DNA of 64,000 nucleotides from Utricularia gibba (taxonomy: Eukaryota; Streptophyta; Magnoliopsida; Lamiales; Lentibulariaceae), in the NCBI GenBank assembly GCA_002189035.1, contig NEEC01000012.1:2542001-2606000 (forward strand). The letters run 5' to 3'. The notes below the pieces were generated by a model, which was not told the DNA's origin, did not search any database, and was given only the letters and a program-made list of their open reading frames with translations. Every line of letters begins with the position of its first letter. The stretch's first letter is position 1. Positions 26,049 to 37,840 of this stretch are shown one piece after another. Made by a program: the position numbers and the translations under genes.

Positions 26049-27201
26049 ATGTCTGCATCTCAAGACCAAGTTTACATAAGCTTGTCGCTTCCCTGTTCAG
26101 CAGCGGCTGTCTCAAATCATGAGGTGAGCGGTGTCTCTAATCTTAAGGGAACGGAGCTGAAGCTGGGGCTGCCGGGCTCTGAGTCACCGGACAGGAAGAA
26201 TGGAGGAGGGTTCCTGAAGCTCTGGAGAGATTCCAAGGATCAGAACAGTAATGGGGTGTTTTATAGCCCTTCCAAGAGTGCTAAGAGGGGCTTTTGCGAT
26301 GATATGAGTGATTCCAGTAGCTGGGGTTTAAGTGTTCATGGCGCTGATTTGAAGAAAGCTGAGCCTTTTTTATCCACTACTGATTCCAAAGGCAGCAGGG
26401 AAAAGATCTCCCACTCTGTAAATACTGCCCCTGCTTCAAAGTAAGCTTGTACTCTTGATCACTCTGCTTCTTCATAAGCAAGCTCTAATATTGTGGCTGA
26501 TTTCAGGGCACAAGCAGTTGGATGGCCACCAGTCAGATCTTTTTGGAAGAATTCAGCAGTCACCAATTCATCTCAGAACAACAGGAATCCTGCAAGATGT
26601 GCTTCTTCTTTCAGTCTTTATGTGAAAGTGAGCATGGATGGTGCTCCATACCTGAGGAAGATAGACTTGAAAGCATACTCTAATTATACAGAACTCTCAT
26701 CAGCCCTGGAGAAGATGTTCAGTTGCTTCACTATTGGTGAACCCGCTGTTCTTTCAAACTGGATATTCTCATCAAGAAAATTCTCATGTTAAGTACTGAA
26801 TGGTTTGTGTTCAGGGCAATATGAACACAACTTCTGTGGGCAAGATCCACCGAGCCAGAACAGACTTATGGATCTCCTCCACCGCTCCGAATATGTACTT
26901 TCTTATGAAGATAAGGATGGAGACTGGATGCTTGTCGGTGATGTTCCATGGGAGTATGCTCTTTTTCTGTATCTTTTGTCTCCTTGAAAAGCATAATGGA
27001 TCTCATTGTTTCATAGAACTCTTGTTATTTGCTTTCAGAATGTTCATGGACTCATGCAAGCGCCTGCGAATCACCAAGGGATCTGAAGCCATTGGACTTG
27101 GTAACTACTTTTTTTGTGTTCCTGCTCAAAATAGGAATGAACAGAAGCAGCTAAACAATATTATATTCTCCATTGTTGCAGCTCCAATGCAGTCTCCATA
27201 A
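26049..27201 (+). CDS. AUX/IAA auxin-response repressor (IAA8/9/27-like)
   Basis: Five exons (26049-26440, 26507-26736, 26815-26953, 27039-27100, 27182-27201) give 280 residues. All four family domains are present. Domain I is the LxLxL repressor motif ([13 protein letters not shown]). Domain II is the degron ([12 protein letters not shown]). The PB1-type domains III and IV include [17 protein letters not shown] and [19 protein letters not shown], and the end is GLAP. A Lys-Arg pair lies before the degron. The protein represses ARF activators until auxin triggers TIR1/AFB-dependent degradation. A Trp follows SF in the degron flank (SFWKN) where Arg is usual. A longer frame upstream of the chosen ATG is leader, since the family N-terminus ([15 protein letters not shown]) begins at 26049. 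The last exon has only 20 bases. Confidence 0.96.
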
Positions 27202-28201
27202 GTGCAAGACCCAAAACACATGACCAGTTTCAGAAATCAAGAAGTCAACCAACTACTCCCTTCTGGTTTTCTCCTGTTTATGTTTACTACTGTACCTCTA
27301 TAGGTGTCTGCTATGGATGCAAGTTACCACCTTTTTGATAATGACATTTCCGGGTTTCTGTTGTAAATGTATTTCTAATAGTTTTTGAACCCGAGAAACA
27401 CATAAATGCTGAAAGCTACCAAACACAGCACTGCAGATCAAATAACCAAAAATCAAAAGGACATCATCAGAAAAACCAATTTTTGTACTATCCACCATCC
27501 CATTTACAAGTCCATTCCACTGTAAAAAGATTAATCTTGAAAGCAATCTACGAAACACATGGTAAACACTGATGGTGTATGAGTAAGTTTGCTGTACCTT
27601 AATCTCAGTGAAATTGAACGGATCCCACACCCACCTCTACAGAGATCTACTGTCCTTGCAAATCTCATCCATTGTCTATGTATTTTATTCAGGATTTATC
27701 ACTGTCGTTGTAAGACCAGTGCGCCCACCACCTGACGAAACAGGACCCTTCTGCAAGTGAAACAAGATGCAAAGGGTATTCATCCAGCGTCGAGATAGCC
27801 CAATCCCTTGGTGATGGGGATTGCAAATTTGTCTGTATCAATCAATTCCTGATTCACGTTCCTGTATCATTTCCCCACCGCAAAAACTGGGTTTTCATTT
27901 TTTTTTTAATTTTTGACCCACGTCGCCCGCCTCTGCACCTGACTGAGCCTGGGCTTTGGCTGGCAAATTCTGATCACTCGGAGGCGAGGCGACTAAAAAA
28001 GAAATTATTTTCATACAATACATTAAGCAATGACATTTTTATATATCAAAATGAGTTGGGTTGGGTGGGATCGGGTTAACCACGAAGTGCATGATTAAGT
28101 TGAAATTTTGAAGAATAAAAAAACTCAAATGGGGTTTCATTGTTACCTGAGCATGCTTTCATTGCTACCACATGGCAATGTTGGTGCAAAAGATGTAATC
28201 T
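27202..28201. other. Convergent 3' spacer between AUX/IAA and NUP35
   Basis: It contains the 3' ends of both convergent genes. A 110-codon open frame on the minus strand (27298-27630) resembles no protein. Nothing else is recognised. Confidence 0.55.
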
Positions 28202-29463
28202 TCATACCCCAAACATCAAGTCCATGATCCTTGATGCGAATGTCTTCGCTGGCGTGGCGATGGTGCCCCCGGATTGCTTTAAACTGGACCCGCTGGCCTG
28301 GATATATCTTGGATTAGGAGAAGCTTTGACGCCATTCGATTGGAAACCAGCCGAGAATGTCGGTGGCGGCAGTGGTAGGAACTCCGGGTTGTTGAATCTC
28401 TCATTCAATGCTTGTTGTTGCATCGGATCTACAGGCTTGACGCCGATAATGAGAACTCCGTTTAATTCCATGCCATTTTTGGCCAATGCTTTGTGGGCAT
28501 CGGATCGGTGCTGAATAAAGCAAGAGTTGGTGAAAAGTGGATTACGGCGATCGAAAGAGGAAAATCATGCAACAAGGAAATGGGGAAAACAAACCTGATA
28601 TAGAATGTGCATCCAATTCGCACTTCCAGGGCCAGGAAGGTGTCTTAGTATCGCCCCGCATTTTTCGAACTCACGTAAAACAAGATTTGTGTCTGCTGGT
28701 GAAAATCTGGGGAGAAATTTTACAGGGAATACTTAGAAGCTGCTAAGGCTATGGGGCATATTATGCGTGTCTTGGTTTCATGAAGTGTATTTTGCAAATC
28801 TAGATGATTGCCATTAAAAAACATGTCAAAAAAATATTCAAGATATGGAAGGCTGTAACTGTACCCGTAAACAGTGACCCATTCTTCCTCTTCATCCGGA
28901 CCTCCAATGGGCAGCAAACTTTTCTTTAGTTCAGGCCGTGCAACCTCCCTAGGCCGAGGCACAGTTATCAACGCACCAGGCTGAACAACACCCTCAACAG
29001 GCGACCCTTTTCCAATGTCATCTTGATCTGCATTGCCAGAACTCTTACCAGGTGTCCACAGGCTGGAGAAATTCACCAAGGGAGTCTGTTGGGACTGCTG
29101 TACTGGAGTCTTGGTTGCACCACCATAAGAACTTGCATCACTCTTACCCCTAGGGGTTGAATGTTGCCTGCTAAAACTTGGTAATGGTGTATTAGGATCA
29201 GGCTTGAGCTCAGGTAACACTGAATGTACCGGCATCCCCATTTCAGGGGAAACCTGAAATTTGTCATCAAGGGTAAAGACCGGTGGCGGAGGAAGATCGG
29301 AACTCGCAAGGTTTTCACGCCATAGAGCTGAAACAGCAGCTGCCTGCCCTGGTGTACTGAACTTTCCTCCAGTTCGACGAGCTGAAAACGGCGATGCTAA
29401 ATCTTGATAAAACAATGATTGCCTACCCACTGATCGAGGCAATTTCTTGATGTCCGATTGCAT
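28202..29463 (-). CDS. NUP35: Nuclear pore protein NUP35 (Nup53-type)
   Basis: Three exons (29463-28865, 28706-28595, 28510-28202) give 339 residues, close to other plant NUP35 proteins. The N-terminus is Ser/Pro-rich and disordered. The RRM-like Nup35 domain begins at WVTVYG, continues through DTNLVLREFEKCGAILRH and GSANWMHILYQ, and ends at NGVLIIGVKPVDP. The C-terminus RIMDLMFGV is the amphipathic membrane-binding tail known for this family. NUP35 links the inner ring of the nuclear pore to the pore membrane. The tail seals the identification, and all junctions are GT-AG. Confidence 0.95.
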
Positions 29464-30256
29464 TTTTCCTTACACTGGTACCTGCATTTTTTAGTGATTA
29501 TTACAAGATTATCTAACCAATAGTCAACCCATCAGCTTCTTCCTTGCATGATCGCAAAGCCGAGGAAGCATTATCATGGACACATCGAATTCACACCCAA
29601 AAATCAAAACTCCCACCTACCCAAATCCAATGTATCGTGCCCAGCACCTTAAAAATCACTAAACCCAGAAATCTAAATCCGCTCGAGCAGTGTGATTATC
29701 GATGAGGTTAACTTGCGAAAGCGTATTATAAAGTGTACTCACAGTTAAAGTCTTTAGACAAAAAAAGCAAATGAACAACGCACTACAACCATTCCAGATC
29801 AAAACAGATCTGCAAAGAATACCAAGAAAAAAAAAATCCAAATACCTCAAACTCAACTATATCTTCCCAATCCGCCACCTGAGAGCACAGAAATACGAGG
29901 AATCAAACCCTAATTTCGCGGAATCCGCCTCCCGAGCAACCCCCGCAGTTTCAAATTTGAAACTTCAGTGGCAAATAAACCAGTATCACAGCAGCACCGC
30001 CTGAATCTTTATCTGGGCTGAAATAAATTAGGGCCCATATATTAAAAGCTCAAAGAGGCCCAAATCAATTTTACAGCTGCCTTGTGGGCTCCACAATTAT
30101 TAATCACGACAAAAACTCTTTTATTGCATGGTTTTTCTTCAAGCAAATTCTCCTTGTCAAAACAGAGAATTACTAGTGAAGAAAGTGACAGGTACAAATT
30201 TTTTTGGAAAAAAAAAAGAAAAAAAATGCCACCAAGGAGTAAAAATTTTCAGGGTT
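29464..30256. other. NUP35 promoter and DUF761 gene 3' side
   Basis: An AAACCCTAATTT telobox-like element lies near 29905, probably in the NUP35 promoter or leader, and a leader intron is possible between it and 29464. No other gene is seen. Confidence 0.5.
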
Positions 30257-30712
30257 TCAGTAGGGCGAGCCTTGCTGCAGCCGGAGGTCTCTGTAGAACT
30301 TCATTATGAACTCCTCCGCCGCTTCATCCACATGGGCATCTCCTCCCTCCCCGACAAAGGGCGAGTCCGATACCCTCAACTGCCTCACCATCGGCGTCCG
30401 CCCAAACCCCGGCAGCACCGGGGACGCAGCTGCGCTGCTGTTGACGAGGTCGATTGCCGCCGCCAGCAGATCTCCATGAATCCCCTTCCTGGGATCAAAA
30501 TGGAGGCCATATTTCTGGTGATCAGGGGTATTGCTACAACTGAACTGGTACTCCGTATCATGATCCGGGGTGCCAGCGGCGATCTTCGCCTTGCTCCGGA
30601 GCATCATCAGACTGAGCTCCGCCGTCAGCCTCGCCTTGGAAATGCCCTTCCTTAACATCAAGTAGATGGCCTTCACACGCTTCCAGAAGCTCTTACTGAA
30701 CTTGGGTTCCAT
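30257..30712 (-). CDS. DUF761 domain protein
   Basis: An intronless frame of 151 residues starts with MEPKFSKSFWKRVKAIYLML, typical of the Avr9/Cf-9-rapidly-elicited/DUF761 group. It ends with the DUF761 motif VDEAAEEFIMKFYRDLRLQ. The frame is open farther upstream, with an ATG at 30775, but the family start fits 30712. Members are small basic plant proteins of unclear function, often induced by stress or elicitors. Localisation cannot be read from the sequence. Confidence 0.88.
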   Translation of the reverse strand: MEPKFSKSFWKRVKAIYLMLRKGISKARLTAELSLMMLRSKAKIAAGTPDHDTEYQFSCSNTPDHQKYGLHFDPRKGIHGDLLAAAIDLVNSSAAASPVLPGFGRTPMVRQLRVSDSPFVGEGGDAHVDEAAEEFIMKFYRDLRLQQGSPY

Positions 30713-32379
30713 TTTCGCTGCGCTGTAGAGTTGAAGATCTGGTTCCCGGGATTTGCAGATGTCTGGGTTCCGCATCTGGAGTTGCAATTTATAGAGGAAT
30801 CCGAAGATGGGACTCGCGACTTTACCTCCATGTACTTTGTGAAAAAGCGCTTTCTTTTTTAATTAAGCACGATTTTATTTTTCTTCCTCGTGTTTTTTTT
30901 AATAAAAAAATAGTATTATCATAATTATTCTTTAATTGTAATCTTAATTTCAAAATAATTCTCAACCAATCACATGCTTCTGCCGCTAATTTTCAATTAA
31001 TTTATCTTAAAGGAATTCACCTGACTTTAATTTGGATTTAAATATGTTATTAAATGAGATCAAGTGGTTAGTATAATGATTAAGTGAATGATTAGAGGGT
31101 GGTTTGATGGAAAATTGGGCAGGCGCGTCTGGTTTTCAATAAAGGTGCTTTTCGTAATTTCACTTCACCTTTTCTCGCAGTCGCTACGGCCGCTTCCACG
31201 CAGTTTCCAGTTTACTTAGCAGGTAAGGGTTTGCTCCAGAAGACGTGGCATTTTCTCATTGGCCACACTCTGTCCTAAAGGAAGAAAGAATTTTTTATTG
31301 TTCTAAAAATAATAACCACCATTTATTATTCTACTCATTCCTTAATTTAAATTATGTTAAAATAAAGAATTAAAAACATACACATTTTGTTTTATTTTTC
31401 AATATTCTCATTCTATAAAATAAGAATGCAATACAAAATTGTATGCATAACATATACTAATGCCCTTATACCAAAATTTTTATTGTTATCGACATCAAAT
31501 TCATCATAATATTTTAAATTTATAATTTTATTATATATATATATATATATATATACTTATATATGACATAGATTACATGTTTAAATAAAAATATATACTT
31601 AATTTTGTATGAAATCTTTTTATCATAAATAGAAAACGTAGAACTGTGGAATATAAATATCTGAAATGAATAATATCATGTAAAACGATATTGAGTTGTG
31701 ACATTTAGTATATATTTATATATATGTGAGAATTATATATGATCATGTTTACCATACCTATATAAAAAATGACTTTTTTTTTCTAAATGCGTGAAGTGCT
31801 TTGTTTTGAAGATCTAATACAGAGAAGCAATAGGTTCGTCCTAAGGAACGCAAGGTCGAGAATTCAGACGTATCCGGGTTCGCCAAGCACTTGCAAGGTG
31901 AAAAAGAGGAAGATGTGCACAGGAAATAATTGGGTGGTCTTTCTTTGGACATCTAGACGTGTCCTTTTGGAGAAATGCCGTGTCCCAGTGTCTCTCCCGC
32001 CTTGGTTTGACAGCAAAAGCGCTTTTCTCCGAGCAGTCCATTTTTCCTTTTGCATTGTGTGCACGGAAGAAGAAGAGCTTGTTGTTGATCAACTACAGGG
32101 TTGCCTTTGTGTTCTGTACCAAAAGATGAACCCTTCAATGGCACTCAATCAAACCTTTTAATTAGTCATTCGCTCTGGTCCCTTGGGGAATGTTTGATAA
32201 CCGCAAAGTAAAAAACAACAGCTATGAACCAGAGGCACCTTTACCCATCCACAGATTTGTGTGGTTTTTTGGTAGCCTTAGGAGTTAAGTGAACTCTCCA
32301 ACCAACTCAACTACTTCCCAAAGAAATATAACTACACAAAAAGGTGCTGTAATTTTGCAACACTACAAGAGCTTACCTC
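30713..32379. other. Spacer with (TA)n microsatellite
   Basis: AT-rich sequence lies around an uninterrupted TA repeat at about 31532-31555. A 124-codon open frame at 31787-32161 (+), and overlapping ones on the other strand, resemble no protein. The last part holds the 3' end of the SHH1-like gene. Confidence 0.55.
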
Positions 32380-34268
32380 TCATTCCAGATCCTCCTCTTG
32401 CTGCTGCTGCATTGGTTCAGCTTTGCATTCCTGGACAAAGTCTGAGCTCAGATGACTCGGCCTGCAGCAGATCTTAACCAGAAGGACCTTTTCCTGAATC
32501 CAAGAGGAACCAAAGAAGAGCATGCAGAGAAGGGAGGATTAGGTAGCAAAAAAGTCACGAACTTCTAGAAAGAAATGCTACATCAGATTTGGTGGTAGAC
32601 CTCGAAGTTATCAAGATCATATCGAACAGTATAAACGCAAGTACATCGATTGCTTTCGTGCTGATTTCTCCGTATTCCGATCACCTGGGCGTCGTAGTAA
32701 AGGCCGTAGTATATGGATTCCTAGATGGATAATCAGAACCAAGATGTTGTAAGAAAAGGGATGCTGGTGATCAAGATGGAGATGGGAGTGGATTGGGTCT
32801 CTACCCTGAAGCACATTACGGGGTCACCAACATTGATTCTGTTGCACTCTGAAGGTTCCATGGGTATGGAGCGTTCCCGTATAGCGGTCTTGGCGTTAAC
32901 CCATTCATCTTCGCTTTTATCGAACCCAGCAAATCTCACGCGAATCATCTGAAAATATTAAGAGAAGAAGAAAGGATAGCGTGCAGACCAACTTAGTGTG
33001 CTGTAAGGAGTTACGCGAGTTGCAAGAAATGAGCTTTGGCAGAGGCATTGACAGAGCCATCATTCTAGCACCCTACCAGTTCTCCTGAGGCAAGGATTTT
33101 GTAGGTTAAGAATGCTGCAACATCGAACCTGGAAACGGCATGCAGAAAACAAAAGGGATTAGGGTCGAGATCCTAGTACATTCCTCCCCATTAAGTTGGA
33201 TTCTGCAACATCTAATGCCTATGCAGAAGAGAAATGCTGACCATGCGTTATCTTTTGCTGATCTAGCTTCGAACATCAGATTGGGGAGCACAGCCACCGC
33301 TTCACTAACAGATATTGTGGGCACTGTCATGATAATTTCAGAATGTTTCAGCTCAAGGGGTGTACAAGACAAAGTGGGTCTCGGAGCTGTAAGCAAATTG
33401 AGCAACATGCCATGATTCTTTGCCTTAACAATTTCATCATCAGGGAAAGAACAAGGGGAAAGATAGGATCACTGGCTGTCGATAATCAAATGATTTGCAA
33501 AACAGAGTAAGTTCAAAGCACGAAGTGAGACGTTAATAATCCATCGAACCTTTGGTTTGCTTAATTCGGGTCCTTGATCTAGATCTTCTTAACCGAGCCG
33601 ATGACTTAGCAACTCTGGGGACCAAGCATTCCCTTTTTGCCAGAAACCAATTTCTGACCTGCAGCAACACAAGAAGTGTATAAAACAGGATGTTCTTCAA
33701 AAACAACCATGATCCATCAGAAGAATAACCTGATCGGGCTTGATAGGATAACTCAACCGATAAGCTGATTTGCTGCAGCAAAGACAGAAAAACTTCTAAA
33801 TCAATCAATCGCCCATTTCCTTAATTGCAGAAACACAATGTACCGCAACTCACTTGAACTTAACAGTGAGTTCATCATAAAACTCCTGACCAAATGGATC
33901 ATCACCCATATGCTTATTCACTTTCTCCATTTGAATCACCTTCACAACAACCCCAATGGACGACACTCAGAGTGCAATTTAATTCGTAACTGAACAAAAA
34001 AAAAAAACATGGACTCAAAACACCCCCCCTGCAATCCATACTCATATTCATATCCAATCACGAAAAGGGTCACTCCTTCAGTCGATGATGATTTTCAACA
34101 ATTCACACGAATGTGGGTTTGCATTGAAAACATTTGTGTTCCCGTGAAAACAGAGATTTCAGGGGAGATTTTAGCACAAGTGTCCCGTACCTCCGCCAAG
34201 GTAAAATCTAGAGAATCGCCCTCCATCTCGATGACGTCACGAGTATCTTCCTTTTCGCGAGAAGACAT
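32380..34268 (-). CDS. SHH1: SAWADEE homeodomain protein, SHH1/DTF1-like
   Basis: Nine exons (34268-34191, 33939-33854, 33774-33732, 33658-33550, 33386-33242, 33128-33077, 32948-32805, 32720-32601, 32493-32380) give 296 residues. A divergent homeodomain occupies the N-terminal third (FTLAEVIQMEKVNKHMG to QVRNWFLAKRE). The SAWADEE domain follows: LMFEARSAKDNAW, VRFAGFDKSEDEWVN, ERSIPMEPSEC, GLYYDAQVIGIRR and a Cys-x-Cys pair. A His and three Cys fit the zinc site of this domain. SHH1 reads H3K9me with unmodified H3K4 and recruits RNA polymerase IV in RNA-directed DNA methylation. The paralogue SHH2 cannot be fully excluded. The C-terminus ends in a Gln/Glu-rich tail. Confidence 0.9.
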
Positions 34269-34842
34269 GAATGCACTGGATTTTTGCGCTTCTGTTGCCG
34301 TTACAGAGGCTTTTACCAACAATATAAAAATAACGAGAATATTATTATGATTATTATTATTATTTAAAATTAAATAAAATCAACTCCCACTGAATTATTA
34401 TTTGTCAAAATTAATCTCCTCATTATCCAAACTTTAATAAATATTAAACATGACATGTAAATTTTGATATCAAAGGTGGGGAGATAATTACGAGATTGTC
34501 CTCATAGTTAATTTCAAAAGATAGAAAATGATGACATGTGTTAAAAAATGATTATCCTATGAATTAGTAAAAATTGATCATTTTTCTAATTTATATTTAA
34601 TTAAATAATCATTATTCAGATATTAATAACATATTTTATTATAAAAAAAAATAACTTCCATTTACTTTTACTGACCACAAAGAATTCACCATCTTTGCAA
34701 CAAGGTTGCTGTGCAGGCAGCGGCTCTGTAAGAGAATGAGTTGCAGGAAGAAAAGGGGGATCCTCGGCAACGTGTCTCTGTACAAACACGCAATGAAAGC
34801 CGCTAGCTGTAAAAGAATCCATCAACATGAAAGAAAACTCGC
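34269..34842. other. Promoter of SHH1-like gene and 3' side of LYK3
   Basis: AT-rich spacer of about 570 bp lies between two genes read in the same direction. No exon is seen. Confidence 0.55.
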
Positions 34843-37840
34843 TCATCGCCCTTGTACAAGACCGCTGAAGACTTGACTGTTTCCAGCAAGAGTTGCTTCC
34901 CATTCTATGGAGGATAACAAAATCTGGGAGAGTGATATCACCACTTGCTTCATGTTTGGTCTCAGCACTGGATCGCTGTCCACGCACTGCCTTGCCAATA
35001 CAGCCATCTGGGCGCCACAAAATGGTCACATTTCAGGGGATTCTCGCGTAAGAAGGAACAGTTGTGGTTCTGCCTTTGTTTAAAAGGATTACCTTGTAAA
35101 GACAGTCGTGTGGGTATAATCCCAGCAAGTTGGGATCAATGTGGTCTTTCAGGCTGGATATACCAGTTGCGTCTGTTGAGTTCCTCAAAACTGCTACCAT
35201 CTGAAACTTGATCTGCATTAGCTGACTATGAAGAAGAAACATGGTGGTTAGGTATCTGGTAAGGGGAATGGAAGGCTTTACTATGGATGCTAAGGATCGT
35301 CTTTCCGAGCTTCTTGAGATGGCCTCTTCGCCGGAAATAAGCTCGAAAAGCACCACACCAAATGCATAAACATCGCACTTTGTTGTAGCTATACCATCCC
35401 TCAAGTACCTTGGTGATCAGAAGATAAAACTCATGTTTCTTGGGAACAAAAAGTTTCTGATATGGAGAAAAATGTGGAGAGGCATACTCTGGAGCAAGAT
35501 AGCCATATGTTCCAACAACTCTGGTGACGGACTCTTCACCGGTTGTCATTATAAGTTTCGCCATACCGAAGTCTGATATCTGCAAAGTGAATGCAGTCAA
35601 AGTGCAGGAATTGAGTGAACTTTGGTTATATGGAGTTAGTTACCTTTGCTCTAAAACTCCCATCAATGAGAATGTTGCTTGTCTTGATATCCCTATGGAC
35701 GTAGTGAGGTTTCGTATGCTCGTGTATGTACTCCAGGCCTCTAGCAGCATCAAGTGCAATTTGGACCCTCATAATCCATGATAATGATGTATGACCTGTA
35801 GCAGATATGGATGCATATTTCAGTAAACTGCATCAGGAAGAACTGAACTCTTTCTGTAGCTTGTAAAGCGATAGTGTAAGCTGCTTTTGAACACCAAGAA
35901 CTAAAACTGAATCATAAAACATGATAACCCACTGAAAAAGGTGAAAAATCATCACACCTTTGCCTTGATGTTCATGCAGGTGATGCCTGAGTGAACCCTT
36001 TTGAGCGTATTCATATATGAGGAAAAGCTCATCAGGGCTTGCTGCATAACCAATCAACTCTACCTTTCACAAGGAAAAAAAAAAAGGAATAAACATCAGG
36101 TGATGCTCTCTCGAATTCATAAATATCAGTTTTTCAGTCTAACTAGTCACCAGGTTTGTGTGGTGAACTCTGCACAGAACTTTCATCTCTGCCATGAATT
36201 CTTTGGTTTTTGTGGCAGTCATTTTCTTGATAGCAACTTCCTGATCCTGGAGAACAGCATAGTACACCGAGCCATATGTGCCATGTCCCAAAAGATTAGA
36301 ATCTGAGAACCCTTCCGTTGAAGAGAGAATCTCATCAATTGTGAAAACTACTGGTTTCTCCACGTCAAAGACATCAGTCCTTATAACTGCAGAGTAAAGC
36401 AGCTAAAAATTTGAGAACAACAGACAAAACCAGCCACCAGTAACAAGAACATCGCATCAAAAGCAGATCTTGCATAAGCCCATTACATGCTGTATGCAAA
36501 AAGCGAGGCATTTTTCACACCTGCAGGAATGTTCATCTGACGGTTACTAGATTCTCCCTTAGGATGGTTCCTATCTTGTGACCTGCAGCACATGCGTCTT
36601 CCGGAAGCACAGCAAAAACTAGCGTTCCTTAGAATGTGGAATTGATGCAGATTTCTTTTATTCAAGTCTCTATTATGGTTTCCTTCTGATCCTCTGAAGC
36701 AGCCAGACGCTCTCAAGAAAACACATAGAACCACCCCTATAATCAGAACGAAACCAAGAGCCAGGAGTCCAATGATCCACCAAGCATGGTTCTTATGACT
36801 TTCGTGGTTTTCTGAGATTTGACATTAAGCATATGGATATGTTAACACCAGACAGAAATACCTCAAAAGGTGAACAATAAAAATTTTCTTACCTACTGTG
36901 ACATCCACGGATGGTGATGGAGCAGGAACAGGGAGAGTGTCATTTGCAGGATAGCGCTGACCAGGAGCTGAAATCATAGTAGCAATCCAATTATGGTAAA
37001 GTGAGCACTATAAGGCATACTAAGAGACAAAATGCTAATTGTGTGTTTGCCAACTGAAGCAAGAGGAGAATGATCTGAAACTCATAAAAGAATATGGAAC
37101 ATTAGAAGCCATGAAGTCTTCACCAATCCGGCAACCATTTCTAGCAACTTAAGCTACACATGGCATTCACTTTTAGAAGACAATGAAAATGATCAGCAAT
37201 CAGCCATTAAAGCAAGATTACCTGAATCAAGTGGTATGTAGTAAAGCGACCCAATGGTAAAATTATCAGGACCTGGCAGGCTATTAACAGTCTCAATACT
37301 ACTCATACTGACCCCAAAACGGCTAGCCAAAGATGCCACACTGTCTCCATCTTCCATCACATAGCTCATTAGGTAATTCCAAAGCCCATTTGAGCAACCA
37401 CACATTAGCTTCAATGAAACCACTGCCCCCTTCTTAGTCTCCCTTCTAAATTTGTGAGGAAAATAAGCCAGGCCGTGGTAGGAATTTATAACCAGATCGT
37501 ACAAGGAGCCGTTGTCTTGTTTTACAGTCAATGTGGTATTTGTCAAGTATTTGCTAGCTCCAGAAGAACACGAACAATTCTTTCTGATAAAAACATAATC
37601 CCTACCATTCCCTTCATAGCTAATGGCGTCTTGAAGTACATCAAACATGCTCATAATCACAGGGAGCGTCTGCTCTGGAGTGGGCTTAAAAGCTAGAAAA
37701 GAAGTGCATAAACGAGACGTGTCCGTACAGTTCAACGGAGTGAAAATTGTCTCTATAGCTGCTGAGCGAAGAAATAAAACTTCTGCAAACAGAAACAGAA
37801 GAGGAAGGAGAATGAAGCTTCTATAACCTCCATATCCCAT
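34843..37840 (-). CDS. LYK3: LysM receptor-like kinase, LYK3 type
   Basis: Ten exons (37840-37222, 36967-36893, 36811-36521, 36386-36151, 36063-35958, 35795-35644, 35579-35488, 35408-35282, 35200-35093, 35007-34843) give 656 residues. A signal peptide precedes a Cys-rich LysM ectodomain with CxC pairs (NCSCSSG, MCGCSNG). A membrane span follows ([20 protein letters not shown]). The kinase has an intact glycine loop ([10 protein letters not shown]), the Lys in [17 protein letters not shown] and LAPE, so it should be catalytically active. The C-terminus [14 protein letters not shown] matches the LYK3 group. In Arabidopsis LYK3 modulates immune and symbiosis-related responses to oligosaccharides, with links to abscisic acid. 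The ligand here is unknown. The start at 37840 is preferred because the signal peptide follows it directly. Confidence 0.95.

Noticed and set aside
31787-32161. 124-codon plus-strand frame
   Set aside because: No recognisable motif, overlapping open frames on the other strand, no splice or promoter support.
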